Positions 17,844-26,467 of a stretch of 64,000 nucleotides of DNA are shown one piece after another. Both the position numbers and the translations under genes were made by a program. Below the pieces are notes generated by a model, which saw only the letters and a program-made list of their open reading frames with translations, was not told the DNA's origin and did no database searches. Source of the stretch: Myxococcus stipitatus DSM 14675 (GTDB lineage: Bacteria; Myxococcota; Myxococcia; Myxococcales; Myxococcaceae); contig NC_020126.1 in NCBI RefSeq assembly GCF_000331735.1, positions 3,100,001 through 3,164,000 on the forward strand, written 5' to 3'. The first letter of the stretch is position 1; the number at the start of each line of letters is the position of its first letter.

Positions 17844-18452
17844 CTAGAGGCTGACGTGGAACGTCGTGGTGGCTCGGCCCTCGTCATGGTCGGCGAGGGT
17901 CAGCCGCGCGGTGGGGGCTCCACCGTGCTGGAAGGCATACGTGAGCAGTCCTCGGGCGAAGTGGGGCGGGTCCGCCTGTCGGCGCGGGTGGCGCTCGAAC
18001 TCTCGCACGGGGTGCAGCCGCAGCTCCCAGCCGCCTTCGTCGCCCTGGGGCCGCAGGGTGACGTCGAGGAAGTTGTTCGTCGAGCGCAGGGTGCGTGACA
18101 GGCGCAGCAGCATCTGCTCCGTGCCGACGACCTGGGCGAAGCCCTGGAGCACCGTGCCCATGCGCGCCTGGATGAAGTGCTCGCCGAAGCGGCGGCCCAG
18201 CTCATGCTCCGCCTCCTCCCGCTCCAGGTGGGGGTGAGTGCTGCCCGCCAGCAGGCGGATGACCGCGGGCCACACGGAACAGGGGTAGGCCGTGTGGAGG
18301 GGCACACCGGCGAAGATGCCCTGCCGCTCCAGGGCCTTGCCCGTGAAGGGCAGCAGCGGCCTGGCCGAGGCCAGCAGGGTCTCCAGCGCGTATCCATACA
18401 CCACGGGTTCACGGGTCGGGGCCCGCATCGTCATCGCCAACGCCATGTCCAT
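17844..18452 (-). CDS. DUF2378 (TIGR02265) Myxococcales-specific protein
   Basis: A 202-aa cytoplasmic protein matching the layout of DUF2378, a paralogous family expanded in Myxococcales. Recognisable parts are the early GIFAGVPLHTAYPCSVWP segment, the ELGRRFGEHFIQARMGTVLQ helix and TLRSTNNFLDVTLRPQG. The function is unknown for the whole family. It is the best lineage marker in the window. Several ATGs cluster at the start (18452, 18446, 18434, 18428), so the exact N-terminus is uncertain. Confidence 0.78.
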   Translation of the reverse strand: MDMALAMTMRAPTREPVVYGYALETLLASARPLLPFTGKALERQGIFAGVPLHTAYPCSVWPAVIRLLAGSTHPHLEREEAEHELGRRFGEHFIQARMGTVLQGFAQVVGTEQMLLRLSRTLRSTNNFLDVTLRPQGDEGGWELRLHPVREFERHPRRQADPPHFARGLLTYAFQHGGAPTARLTLADHDEGRATTTFHVSL

Positions 18453-18805
18453 CTCGCTTTCGAGTCGGGAGCACCTGCGTGCTCCAGTGAGGCGAGGGCA
18501 GAGTCGTCGACCCGGCTGATGGTGGCGTTGCGCCTGTGTGAAGAAGCGTTAACGACCCGGGGATGCAGCCGTCCCCTGGGTCGTCACGGGGGCTCCGCGG
18601 TGGACTCGCGGCAGCGCTCGCTGCAATCCCAGCGGGTGGATGTGTTTGTCTTCCAGGGTGAAAGGCCGGGTGTTGTCCGGAGGTCACACCCGGAGGGGGC
18701 GGGTGTTCATTGCTGGGCGCGCGGTCCGCCGCGCCGTTCGAATGAGGCGCCGCGCACCTCGGCTCCGTGCCAACAGGGGCCCTTGCTCTTGCTGGAGACC
18801 TCGCG
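18453..18805. promoter_or_regulatory. 353-bp divergent intergenic region with two hairpins
   Basis: No gene was seen between the divergent DUF2378 and epimerase genes. The region contains a 12-bp stem with one bulge at 18553-18585 (ACGACCCGGGGA pairing with TCCCCTGGGTCGT, 8-nt loop). It also has an 8-bp inverted repeat CCGGGTGT/ACACCCGG at 18666-18673 and 18686-18693. It must carry promoters for both genes. The hairpins could be operators or leader structures; no clear -35/-10 pair was found. Confidence 0.45.
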
Positions 18806-19702
18806 ATGAAAATCTTCATCACTGGCGCCACGGGCTTCATCGGTGGCTCGCTGGCCGTCGACCTGAAGGCTCGGGGACATGCGATTCGTGGCCTGGTTCG
18901 CGATGACGCCAAGGCCGGGAAGTTGTTGGCGCTGGGAATCGAGCCCGTGCGCGGAGACCTGAGCGACTCGGCCCTGCTGACGGCGGAGGCGCGCCGCGCG
19001 GATGGGGTCATCAACGCGGCCAGCAGCGACCATGCGGCGGCCATCGACGCATTGCTGGAGGGCGTGAAGGGGTCGGGCAAGCCGCTGCTGCACACCAGCG
19101 GCTCCAGCGTCATCGGGGACGATGCGAAGGGCGACTCCCTGTCGCCCCACATCTTCGACGAGGACACCCCCTTCGTCGTCGAGCCCGACAAGCAGGCGCG
19201 GTTCGCCCTCGACAACCGGGTGCGTGCCGTGCCGGGCGCGCGCGGGGTCGTCCTGTGCAACACGATGATCTACGGCACGGGCAGGGGGCTGAGCCGAGAC
19301 AGCGTGCAGATTCCTCCGCTCGTGGCGCAGGCGCGCAAGAGCGGGGTGGTGCGCATCGTCGGGAAGGGCGTCAATCGCTGGTCCAATGTCCACATCGACG
19401 ACGTCGCGATGCTCTACGCGCTGGCCTTGGAGCGGGCTCCGGCGGGGGCCTTCTACTTCGTGGAGAACGGCGAGGCCTCCTACGCGGAGATTGGCGAGGC
19501 CATCGCCGCGAGGCTGGGGCTGGGCCCGGTGCGGTCGTGGACGGTGGAGGAGGCCTCGCGCGAGTGGGGCGAGGGACATGCGCGCTACTCGTTCGGCTCG
19601 AACAGCCGGGTTCGCGCCAGGCGGGCACGGCGGGAGCTGGGCTGGGCGCCGCGTCATGACTCGGTGACGCGGTGGATTCGCGAGGAGATGCCCCTGGATT
19701 GA
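18806..19702 (+). CDS. NAD(P)-dependent epimerase/dehydratase (extended SDR)
   Basis: A 298-aa extended short-chain dehydrogenase. The N-terminal ITGATGFIGG (4-13) is the GxxGxxG dinucleotide site, and Asp/Arg residues after strand 2 are consistent with NAD(P). Ser-rich HTSGSSV occupies the catalytic Ser strand. The usual YxxxK is not clear: the region after TPFVVEPDKQAR lacks an obvious Tyr, so catalysis may differ. It is an atypical member; the substrate could be a sugar nucleotide or a small carbonyl. A GGAG lies about 10 nt before the ATG. The gene ends 39 bp before the next. Confidence 0.85.
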   Translation: MKIFITGATGFIGGSLAVDLKARGHAIRGLVRDDAKAGKLLALGIEPVRGDLSDSALLTAEARRADGVINAASSDHAAAIDALLEGVKGSGKPLLHTSGSSVIGDDAKGDSLSPHIFDEDTPFVVEPDKQARFALDNRVRAVPGARGVVLCNTMIYGTGRGLSRDSVQIPPLVAQARKSGVVRIVGKGVNRWSNVHIDDVAMLYALALERAPAGAFYFVENGEASYAEIGEAIAARLGLGPVRSWTVEEASREWGEGHARYSFGSNSRVRARRARRELGWAPRHDSVTRWIREEMPLD

Positions 19703-19741
19703 GCGGGGCTCCAGGCGGGCTTTCCCGGTATGCTCCGGTGC

Positions 19742-20521
19742 ATGGCATCGAGGACCAGGGCTGTCGCGAAAGCGGTATGGCTGGCCGGCCTTCTCAGCAC
19801 CTCGCCGGTGGAGGCGCTTCCCGTGCAGGTGTCGTACCCCACCGACATGCCGCGGGAGGCGCTGAAAGACAGCCACGCGGTGAGCGAACTCCTGAAGCCC
19901 GTGGTCCAGGCCCTCATGGAGGGACTGGTCCACGTCTTCCGCGACAGTGGGACGCATCGGGAGCGGGCGGACACGGACCCTCCGGGTGAAGAAGCCCAGA
20001 CGCGTCACGCGACCGCGACGACCTTCCGGACGGGGGCCCAGGTGCTGTTGCTGCGCCAGGGCGGCGCCGTGGATGCCTTCCTGGGGATGGACTTCCGCCG
20101 CGTGGGCGTGGCGGCGCGGGTGCTGCGCTCGACGCCGTGGGGCCGGCAGGTAGGCTCGGGCCTGACGCTCGCGGAGCTTCGAGTCTCGTATGCGCTCTAC
20201 GTGTCCGAGTTCGCCCGGTTCCGGCTCGAGGCCGGCGCGGGGGCGCTTCTGGCGCCAGACAAGGAGCGCGTGGGGCCGCTGGGTGGCCTCTCGCTCGAGG
20301 CCTGCATGTGGGGGCCGCTGGACCTGGAGGCGCGGGTGTTGGCGACGCCCCTCCCGTACCAGCAGCTGGATGGGACGCTCGGGCTCGCGGCCCATGCGGG
20401 AGCCTTGGTCGCTCGCGGCGGGGTCCGCGGCATCTACCTGGACCAGGCGGGCTCGGTGGCGGCGCAGGCGCGAGAGGGCGGGCTCCTCGGGCTCTACCTC
20501 GGGCTGGGTGTGGACTTCTGA
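19742..20521 (+). CDS. Exported beta-rich protein, probably outer-membrane-associated
   Basis: A 259-aa protein with a signal peptide (about 1-26, ending near VEA). Residues 30-80 are a helical linker; from about residue 90 onward the sequence alternates hydrophobic and polar residues with short turns (AFLGMDFRRVGVAARVL, LEARVLATPLPY) and ends in a C-terminal Phe (GLGVDF). That terminal aromatic residue is typical of outer-membrane beta-barrels. No family was recognised. It follows the epimerase by 39 bp in the same direction. Confidence 0.65.
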   Translation: MASRTRAVAKAVWLAGLLSTSPVEALPVQVSYPTDMPREALKDSHAVSELLKPVVQALMEGLVHVFRDSGTHRERADTDPPGEEAQTRHATATTFRTGAQVLLLRQGGAVDAFLGMDFRRVGVAARVLRSTPWGRQVGSGLTLAELRVSYALYVSEFARFRLEAGAGALLAPDKERVGPLGGLSLEACMWGPLDLEARVLATPLPYQQLDGTLGLAAHAGALVARGGVRGIYLDQAGSVAAQAREGGLLGLYLGLGVDF

Positions 20522-20695
20522 GTCTGTCGTTGCGGGATGGCTCCGTCGGAAATCTCATGTCACTGGAATGGCTACTCCAGGGAGGTATGAAATGACCGAC
20601 TACAATGGAAATCCGTTGTGAGTCATACTGTCTGGACGCCCTCCGGTCGGTCCCGGCCGAGGGGTGTTCACCCAATGATAGACAAGGATGGACCC

Positions 20696-20989
20696 ATGCG
20701 TTTCAACCAGCTGACTCGCGGCCTGGGGCTCGCGGCTGCTCTCCTGGCGGTGGCTTGCGGAGGTCCCGAGGCCGCTCCCGAGCCGCAAGAGGCCGACATG
20801 TCGCATCACGCCGAGGCGCCGCCTCCCTGTGACTCGACCTTCCAATACAACTATTACAGCGACGCGACGCTGAAGACGCTCGTGGGCATCCGGACGTGTT
20901 CCTGCGGAATCCCGCTCGGGAGGTGGGGCGTGGTGACGGCGTTCGAGAAGGTCGTCATTCCCGACACGGCTTGTGAGAACGGGTTCTGA
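20696..20989 (+). CDS. Small Cys-containing lipoprotein
   Basis: A 97-aa lipoprotein (lipobox LAVAC). The start is set by AAGGATGG about 6 nt upstream. The mature domain of about 45 residues has a Cys in PPPCDSTFQ, the stretch YYSDATLKTLVGIRTCSCG and a final Cys near the C-terminus. The YYSDATLxTxVG pattern resembles short secreted proteins of the DUF6289 kind; I hold that match loosely. It stands directly upstream of the two metallopeptidases in the same direction, but the 120-bp gap makes co-transcription uncertain. Confidence 0.65.
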   Translation: MRFNQLTRGLGLAAALLAVACGGPEAAPEPQEADMSHHAEAPPPCDSTFQYNYYSDATLKTLVGIRTCSCGIPLGRWGVVTAFEKVVIPDTACENGF

Positions 20990-21111
20990 TCGTCCCCGTC
21001 TTCCGATTGTGAGGTGGTGGTCGGGTTTCTTGCGAGGAATGCCCGAATTGCTTGTCTCGATTTCGAGCGAGCATCAGAGAAGTCGGAGCATTCCTCGAAA
21101 GGAAGTCCGAC

Positions 21112-22218
21112 ATGCGGTTCTGTTCACGTGGTCGCATCAACTGGTGGATGGGCGTCGTTGTCAGTGCCTCGCTGCTGGGGGCTTGTGGTTCGCAGGATGG
21201 GCAAACGGGCGAGGCGCGTGTCGAGGCGGAGACGGTGCGAGACGCCGTCGCGGGGGATGTGACAGTGAAGCTGTCCGCTCCGCGCCAGTCCTTGGCCGCG
21301 AGCGAGGGCGTGAGCGTGACGGTGACGCTCACCAACGTCGCGGAGGGCACGGTGCGTCTGTTGAAAAGAGACACGCCCGTGGACGGCCTCAAGGCGAGTC
21401 TCTTCGCGGTGACGGTGGACGGCGCGCCGGTGGAGTACCAGGGGCGGTACTACAAGTGGGGCCCGCCGCAGGAGAGCGACTACCTGAGCCTGGCGGCGGG
21501 GGAGAGTGTCTCGTACACGGTGGACCTCGCGGCGACCTATGACTTCTCGCGCACGGGGAACTACGGCCTGCGGTACGGCGCGGGCGTCGAAGACTCGACC
21601 GAGGGCCTGGCGGAAGTGTCTCGCTTCAGCTCGGACAGCCTGAGTCTCTTCGTCGAGGGGCGTCCCTTCGTCGACCCCGGCGCGGAGGATTCCGGCACGG
21701 TCTCCGCGATGGCGCTGACGACCGCGAACTGCAACGCGACGCGCACCACGCAGGTGACGCGGGCGTTCAACGACGCGAAGACGATGGCCAATGGCTCCGT
21801 CAGTTGGCTCAACAACCCGCCATCGCCGTACACGCGCTTCAGGACCTGGTTCGGGACATACAACGCGACGACCCGGAACCAGGTTCGCACGCACTTCAAC
21901 GCCATCAAGGGAGCCTTCGACACGAAGCCGGTCATCGTGGACTGTGGTTGCTCGGACAATGTCTATGCGTATGTGTACAAGAGCCGCCCGTATCGCATCT
22001 ACGTGTGCAACCTCTTCTGGTCCGCGCCGCCGACGGGGACGGACTCCAAGGCGGGCACGCTGATCCACGAGATGAGCCACTTCACGGTGGTGGCGGACAC
22101 GGATGACTGGGCCTACGGCCAGAATGCTTGCAGGAACCTGGCGAACTCCAACCCCGGGCGCGCGCGCGACAACGCGGACAGCCACGAGTACTTCGCGGAG
22201 AACACGCCTCGGCAGTAG
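21112..22218 (+). CDS. M35-like (deuterolysin/aspzincin) metallopeptidase lipoprotein, copy 1
   Basis: A 368-aa secreted lipoprotein peptidase (lipobox LLGAC). An Ig-like propeptide (about 50-190) has the recurrent VTLTN...YQGRYYKWGP...DYLSLAAGES pattern. The C-terminal catalytic domain has HEMSH at 319-323 with the two zinc His and the catalytic Glu, followed by an Asp-rich segment (TDDWAYG) in place of the aspzincin third ligand motif GTxDxxYG. Four Cys of the fold are near residues 205, 280-282 and 302. It is probably used to degrade prey or matrix protein. A near paralogue follows in tandem. Confidence 0.9.
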   Translation: MRFCSRGRINWWMGVVVSASLLGACGSQDGQTGEARVEAETVRDAVAGDVTVKLSAPRQSLAASEGVSVTVTLTNVAEGTVRLLKRDTPVDGLKASLFAVTVDGAPVEYQGRYYKWGPPQESDYLSLAAGESVSYTVDLAATYDFSRTGNYGLRYGAGVEDSTEGLAEVSRFSSDSLSLFVEGRPFVDPGAEDSGTVSAMALTTANCNATRTTQVTRAFNDAKTMANGSVSWLNNPPSPYTRFRTWFGTYNATTRNQVRTHFNAIKGAFDTKPVIVDCGCSDNVYAYVYKSRPYRIYVCNLFWSAPPTGTDSKAGTLIHEMSHFTVVADTDDWAYGQNACRNLANSNPGRARDNADSHEYFAENTPRQ

Positions 22219-22358
22219 GGGCCGGATGTCCTGAGGTGAACGGGAGGCAGGGGCCCGCACCCCCTGCTTCTCCCGGCTCGGTGTCATCGTTCGCGGGCTG
22301 CTGGCTTCGCGCGGAGCTGTCTCCGTCACCCCCAGCATTCCCCGAAAGGAAGCCCGAC

Positions 22359-23462
22359 ATGCGCACCCACCGACGCGGTCGCCTCACTGGGTGGAGAGCC
22401 GTGGTCCTCAGTGCCTCGTTGTTGGGGGCTTGTGGTCCGCTGGAGGAGCGGACGGGAGCGCCCCCCGTCGACGAGAAGCCAGCACGAGACGCGGTCGCCG
22501 GAGACGTCGTCGTGACGCTGTCCACGCCGCACCCGTCGTGGGGGGCCAGCGAGAAGGTGCGCGTGACGGTGACGCTCACCAACCTGTCGAAGGACGGGGT
22601 GCGCGTGCTCGAGTGGCACACGCCCGTGGAGGGGCTGAAGGCGGACCTGTTCGCCATCACCGTGGACGGTGTGGCGGTGGAGTACCAGGGCCGGCACTAC
22701 AAGTGGGCCACGCCGGTGGAGAGCGACTACCTGCGGCTGGCCGCGGGGGAGAGCGTCTCGTACCCGGTGGACCTCGGGGCCACCTATGACTTCTCGCGCA
22801 CGGGCACCTACCGCGTGCGCTTCGACCCGGACGCGCACGGCGCCACCGCCTCCCAGCTGCGCTCCGACACCCTGGACCTCGTCGTGGAAGGCCGCCCCTT
22901 CGTCGACCCGGGCACGGAGCAGGCCGGGCCGGTCTCCGCCATGTCGCTGTCCACCAAGAACTGCTCGACGACCCAGACGTCCGTGGCGACGGTGGCGTAC
23001 AACGAAGCGATGTCGATGTCGCAGGGAGCCCTGGGCCACTTGTTGGCCCTGTCGACGCCGTCGCCTTCACTGTTCACGCACTACGCGCTCTGGTTCGGCA
23101 CCTCCACCCCGACGAATCAGAACGTGGTGCGCGCGCACTTCAATGCCATCCTGGCGGCCTTCCGGGACAAGCCCGTCGTCATCGACTGTGGTTGCACGGA
23201 CAGCGCCTACGCCTACGTGTACAAGAACCAGCCCTACCGCATCTATGTGTGCAATGCCTTCTGGACCGCGCCCATGACAGGCAGGGACTCCAAGGCCGGC
23301 ACGCTGATCCACGAGCTGAGCCACTTCACGGTGGTGGCGGACACGGATGACTGGGCTTTCGGTCATGACGCATGCAAGAGCCTGGCGGTCTACAATCCCT
23401 CCCGTGCGCGGGACAACGCGGACAGTCACCAGTACTTCGCGGAGAACACCCCGCTGCGGTGA
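22359..23462 (+). CDS. M35-like metallopeptidase lipoprotein, copy 2
   Basis: A 367-aa paralogue of the preceding gene, aligning over its whole length. It has the same lipobox LLGAC and propeptide pattern YQGRHYKWAT...DYLRLAAGES, and HELSH at 318-322 followed by TDDWAFG. The leader sequence before the ATG is almost identical in the two genes (gaaaggaag-cccgacATG), so regulation or translation was copied with the gene. The catalytic domains are more alike than the propeptides. The paralogue probably has a different substrate range or growth-phase role. Confidence 0.9.
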   Translation: MRTHRRGRLTGWRAVVLSASLLGACGPLEERTGAPPVDEKPARDAVAGDVVVTLSTPHPSWGASEKVRVTVTLTNLSKDGVRVLEWHTPVEGLKADLFAITVDGVAVEYQGRHYKWATPVESDYLRLAAGESVSYPVDLGATYDFSRTGTYRVRFDPDAHGATASQLRSDTLDLVVEGRPFVDPGTEQAGPVSAMSLSTKNCSTTQTSVATVAYNEAMSMSQGALGHLLALSTPSPSLFTHYALWFGTSTPTNQNVVRAHFNAILAAFRDKPVVIDCGCTDSAYAYVYKNQPYRIYVCNAFWTAPMTGRDSKAGTLIHELSHFTVVADTDDWAFGHDACKSLAVYNPSRARDNADSHQYFAENTPLR

Positions 23463-23500
23463 CAGGAAGGTCCAGGTCGGTCTCATTCCAGGAGGTGCAC

Positions 23501-24859
23501 ATGGCACGAAGGGCCGGAGGTGGGTGGGGGGCGTGGTGGGTGGTGGCGGGGTTGTCTGTCGTGGGCTGTGGACGAGAGGCGCCGGTGGAGTCCGTGCCGC
23601 CGCCTCTGGTGGTGCAGGCCCAGGGGGAGCAGTCGTATGACCCGGGCCCGGGATGGAGCCTCGCGTGGCAGGACGACTTCACGGGCACCGGCTTGAATGC
23701 GGCGAACTGGAACGTCCTGACGAGCAACTACGACCCGGTGACGGGCAACTGCAACTTCGGCACGGGCGAGCTGGAGTTCCCTCGCGCGCAGAACGTCTCG
23801 GTGAGCGGCGGCAGGCTCATCCTCACCGCGGAGCGTACGCAGGACGCACCCAATGACTCGCGCTGTGCCGGGTGGGGCGCACGCTCCTTCTACTCGGGGC
23901 GCCTCCACACCAAGGGCAAGGTGGAGCGGCGCTACGGCAAGCTGGTGGCCAGCATCAAGGTGCCCTCGGGCTACGGCATGTGGCCGGCGTTCTGGACGCT
24001 GGGGGCGAACATCTCCAGCGTGGGGTGGCCCGCGTCGGGTGAAATCGACATCCTCGAGTGGCACTCGAACGCGCCCTCCTGGATGCAGGTCGCCGCGCAC
24101 TGGAGCGAGGGGGCGATGCACTGGGGCTCGGGGGCGGACCGCGGCTACAGCCTGGCGGAGGTCTTCCACCTCTACGAGCTGGAGTGGACCGCGGACCGCC
24201 TGGTGTTCCGTCTGGACAACCAGGTCCGGGCGAACGCGGACCTCGTCCACAACGCGGCGGCCTTCCAGCGCAACCACTACATCCTGCTGAACCTGGCCTT
24301 GGGTGGAAACTGGTACGGCGACCCACCGGCGAGCGCCGTCGACCTGCCGCTCGGGCAGCGCAAGACGATGGAGGTGGAGTGGGTTCGCTGGTACCAGGCG
24401 GGCAGCACGCCCGGTGGCACCGTGGCGAATCCCAGCTTCGAGTCGGACATGAGCGGCTGGTCGACCTGGAGCCCCAACGGCACCGAGGCCGCGGACTTCA
24501 GCGAGACGCACGACGGCGGGCACTCGGGCAGCTACCACCTGACGCACTGGACGAACGGCACGCCCTTCGAGGTGTGGACGTACCAGGTGGTGTCGGGCCT
24601 TCCGTCCGGCAACTACAAGGTGCGCGCGTGGGTGCGGAAGGGCGGCACCTTCGACCTGGCGCGCATCCAGGCCAAGACGTGTGCCCAGTGCGCGCCCGCC
24701 TTCACGGACCTGGGAACCTCGGGCGCATGGACCCAGGTGGAGTCGCCGGCCATCTCCGTCACCGGCGGCTCGCTGGAGGTGGGCTTCCACTCCCGCGTCA
24801 CCGCGGGCAATGGCGCCAGCTTCATCCACATGGACGACGTGGAGCTGGTGCGGCTGTAG
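23501..24859 (+). CDS. GH16 beta-glucanase lipoprotein with C-terminal CBM-like domain
   Basis: A 452-aa glycoside hydrolase of family 16. A lipobox ends at Cys23 (SVVGC), with a perfect GGAGG ribosome site before the ATG. The catalytic signature is GEIDILEW with nucleophile Glu181, Asp183 and acid/base Glu186. Aromatic residues of the cleft (GYGMWPAFWTLG) precede it. A beta-sandwich resembling a carbohydrate-binding module starts near residue 315 (NPSFESDMSGWSTW). It probably hydrolyses beta-1,3(4)-glucans of fungal or plant cell walls, in keeping with predation. It lies 38 bp after the second M35 gene and may be co-transcribed. Confidence 0.93.
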   Translation: MARRAGGGWGAWWVVAGLSVVGCGREAPVESVPPPLVVQAQGEQSYDPGPGWSLAWQDDFTGTGLNAANWNVLTSNYDPVTGNCNFGTGELEFPRAQNVSVSGGRLILTAERTQDAPNDSRCAGWGARSFYSGRLHTKGKVERRYGKLVASIKVPSGYGMWPAFWTLGANISSVGWPASGEIDILEWHSNAPSWMQVAAHWSEGAMHWGSGADRGYSLAEVFHLYELEWTADRLVFRLDNQVRANADLVHNAAAFQRNHYILLNLALGGNWYGDPPASAVDLPLGQRKTMEVEWVRWYQAGSTPGGTVANPSFESDMSGWSTWSPNGTEAADFSETHDGGHSGSYHLTHWTNGTPFEVWTYQVVSGLPSGNYKVRAWVRKGGTFDLARIQAKTCAQCAPAFTDLGTSGAWTQVESPAISVTGGSLEVGFHSRVTAGNGASFIHMDDVELVRL

Positions 24860-24877
24860 GCGCCGCGGGCTCCGGAG

Positions 24878-26455
24878 CTAACCCTTCCGGAGCCCCACGA
24901 CCTCGCCGTAGCCGCCGGGGATGAAGAACTCGTGGGCCTCCATGCCCATGATTCGCATGGCGGTGGTGACGACGTCGGCGGAGCGGGGGACCCGCTTCGA
25001 GGGCGTCCCCGTCTCCTCGATGATGTCCACCGGGGTGCCGAGTCCGCGCGTCGTGTACGTCCCCACCTGCCGGTTGTGGGCCACGTTGCCCCCCGCGAAG
25101 ACGACCGAGGTGTAGGGGTGGTGGTCGTCCGGCAGGTTGTAGCTTCCGTCATTCGCGCGCGACGCCCAGCTCCGGCCGAACTCGCTCATCACCAGCACCA
25201 GGGAGTCGTCGAGCAGCGTCTTGCCCGGCTTGCCCGGCGCGGGAGTGTTCTTCATCTCTCCCAGGAAGCGCGCGACGCAGTCCATCAGCCCGCGGCCATG
25301 CGCGCAGCTGAACGCATGCCCGCCGCCGTTGTGCGTGTCGAAGTCGAGCCGCAGCGAGACATGCAGCGACGTGCACAGGTCCGCCTTGAGCAGCCGCAGC
25401 GCCATGTCCATCCGCGGGTCCAGCCCGGTGAGGTGGAAGTTCGCGTTGCCGAACGTATAGGTGAAGGTCTCGTTCAGGTAGTTCGCCAGGTACGCGGGGC
25501 GGTTCGTCTTCAGTGAGTCGATGCCCTTGGTGCGCTCCAGCAAGGACACGACATCCGTCGCCAGCACGCGCGAGACGGACGACAGCGAGCCATGCAGGCC
25601 GTCCAGGTAGTTGTCCACCTTCGCCGTCGAGCGGCCCATCAGGGGCTGGGCGCGCCCCAACGCGTAGCGCTCCACCGCGGTCGTCTTCAGGGTGGCGCCG
25701 GTGGGCTTGCCCTTCGCATCCAGCTCCGGGCCTTCCGTGCGCGCGTCCAGGCCGGTCCACCAGGCGTTGTCCGTGGGCTTGCCGGAGAGCATCGGCTTGA
25801 GCGCGTCGATGGAGGGCACCCCCACGGGCGACGCATGTGACGGCAGCCCCATGCCGGCGGGGACGCCTCGCTCTCCGGAGACCACCACGAACGGGAGCGG
25901 CCGGGTCTCCCGGTGCCGCGCGTACAGGTGGTTCGCGATGATGGCGTGCATCGCGGGCGCGCGGTAGTCCGCTCCCGCGACGCCACACATCGCGGAGATG
26001 AAGGCGCTCGAGTGGTCGTTCGTCCCCTGGTCGATGCCGTGCAGCACGCTGAGCTGCTCATGCAGCGCGAAGTGCTGATAGCCGTACATGAGCGGGCTGA
26101 AGGCGCCGCGCGCCGCGGGGTTCGCGGGGTCCCACGACTGCCACGTGCGCAGCGGCTTGTACGGCCCGTTGGGTGTCCCCAGGCTCACCAGCTTGCTCGC
26201 GTCGAAGAAGACGGGCTCGCTGAGGTAGCCCGCGGACGGAGGGACGCAGAGCGGAATCTCCGCGTCCTCCATCGGCGTGAAGTAGTACGCGGGACGGAAG
26301 CCGCCCGGGACGTAGAGCACCACCAGGCGGGAGGGGAGGTCCGGCTCGGCGGCCTGGGCCAGGCCCGAGCCGAGCAGCCCCGCGCGCTCGAGGAGCGCCA
26401 GCTGTCCGGCTCCGAGGGCCCACTTGAGCAAGGTGCGTCGAGAAGTGTTCGGCAT
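24878..26455 (-). CDS. DUF1501 family protein with Tat-like signal
   Basis: A 525-aa exported protein. The N-terminus SRRTLLKWALGAGQLALL looks like a twin-arginine signal. The body matches the DUF1501 layout (alkaline-phosphatase/sulfatase-like fold): LVVLYVPGGFRP early, HNGGGHAF in the middle, and VLVMSEFGRSW...DDHHPYTSVVFAGGNV near 450-490. Members usually sit next to large cytochrome-like proteins in planctomycetes and myxobacteria and have no assigned function. It is the last gene of a three-gene operon, 12 bp after the preceding one, with GAGG before the ATG. Confidence 0.85.
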   Translation of the reverse strand: MPNTSRRTLLKWALGAGQLALLERAGLLGSGLAQAAEPDLPSRLVVLYVPGGFRPAYYFTPMEDAEIPLCVPPSAGYLSEPVFFDASKLVSLGTPNGPYKPLRTWQSWDPANPAARGAFSPLMYGYQHFALHEQLSVLHGIDQGTNDHSSAFISAMCGVAGADYRAPAMHAIIANHLYARHRETRPLPFVVVSGERGVPAGMGLPSHASPVGVPSIDALKPMLSGKPTDNAWWTGLDARTEGPELDAKGKPTGATLKTTAVERYALGRAQPLMGRSTAKVDNYLDGLHGSLSSVSRVLATDVVSLLERTKGIDSLKTNRPAYLANYLNETFTYTFGNANFHLTGLDPRMDMALRLLKADLCTSLHVSLRLDFDTHNGGGHAFSCAHGRGLMDCVARFLGEMKNTPAPGKPGKTLLDDSLVLVMSEFGRSWASRANDGSYNLPDDHHPYTSVVFAGGNVAHNRQVGTYTTRGLGTPVDIIEETGTPSKRVPRSADVVTTAMRIMGMEAHEFFIPGGYGEVVGLRKG

Positions 26456-26467
26456 GGGGTCCTCGGC

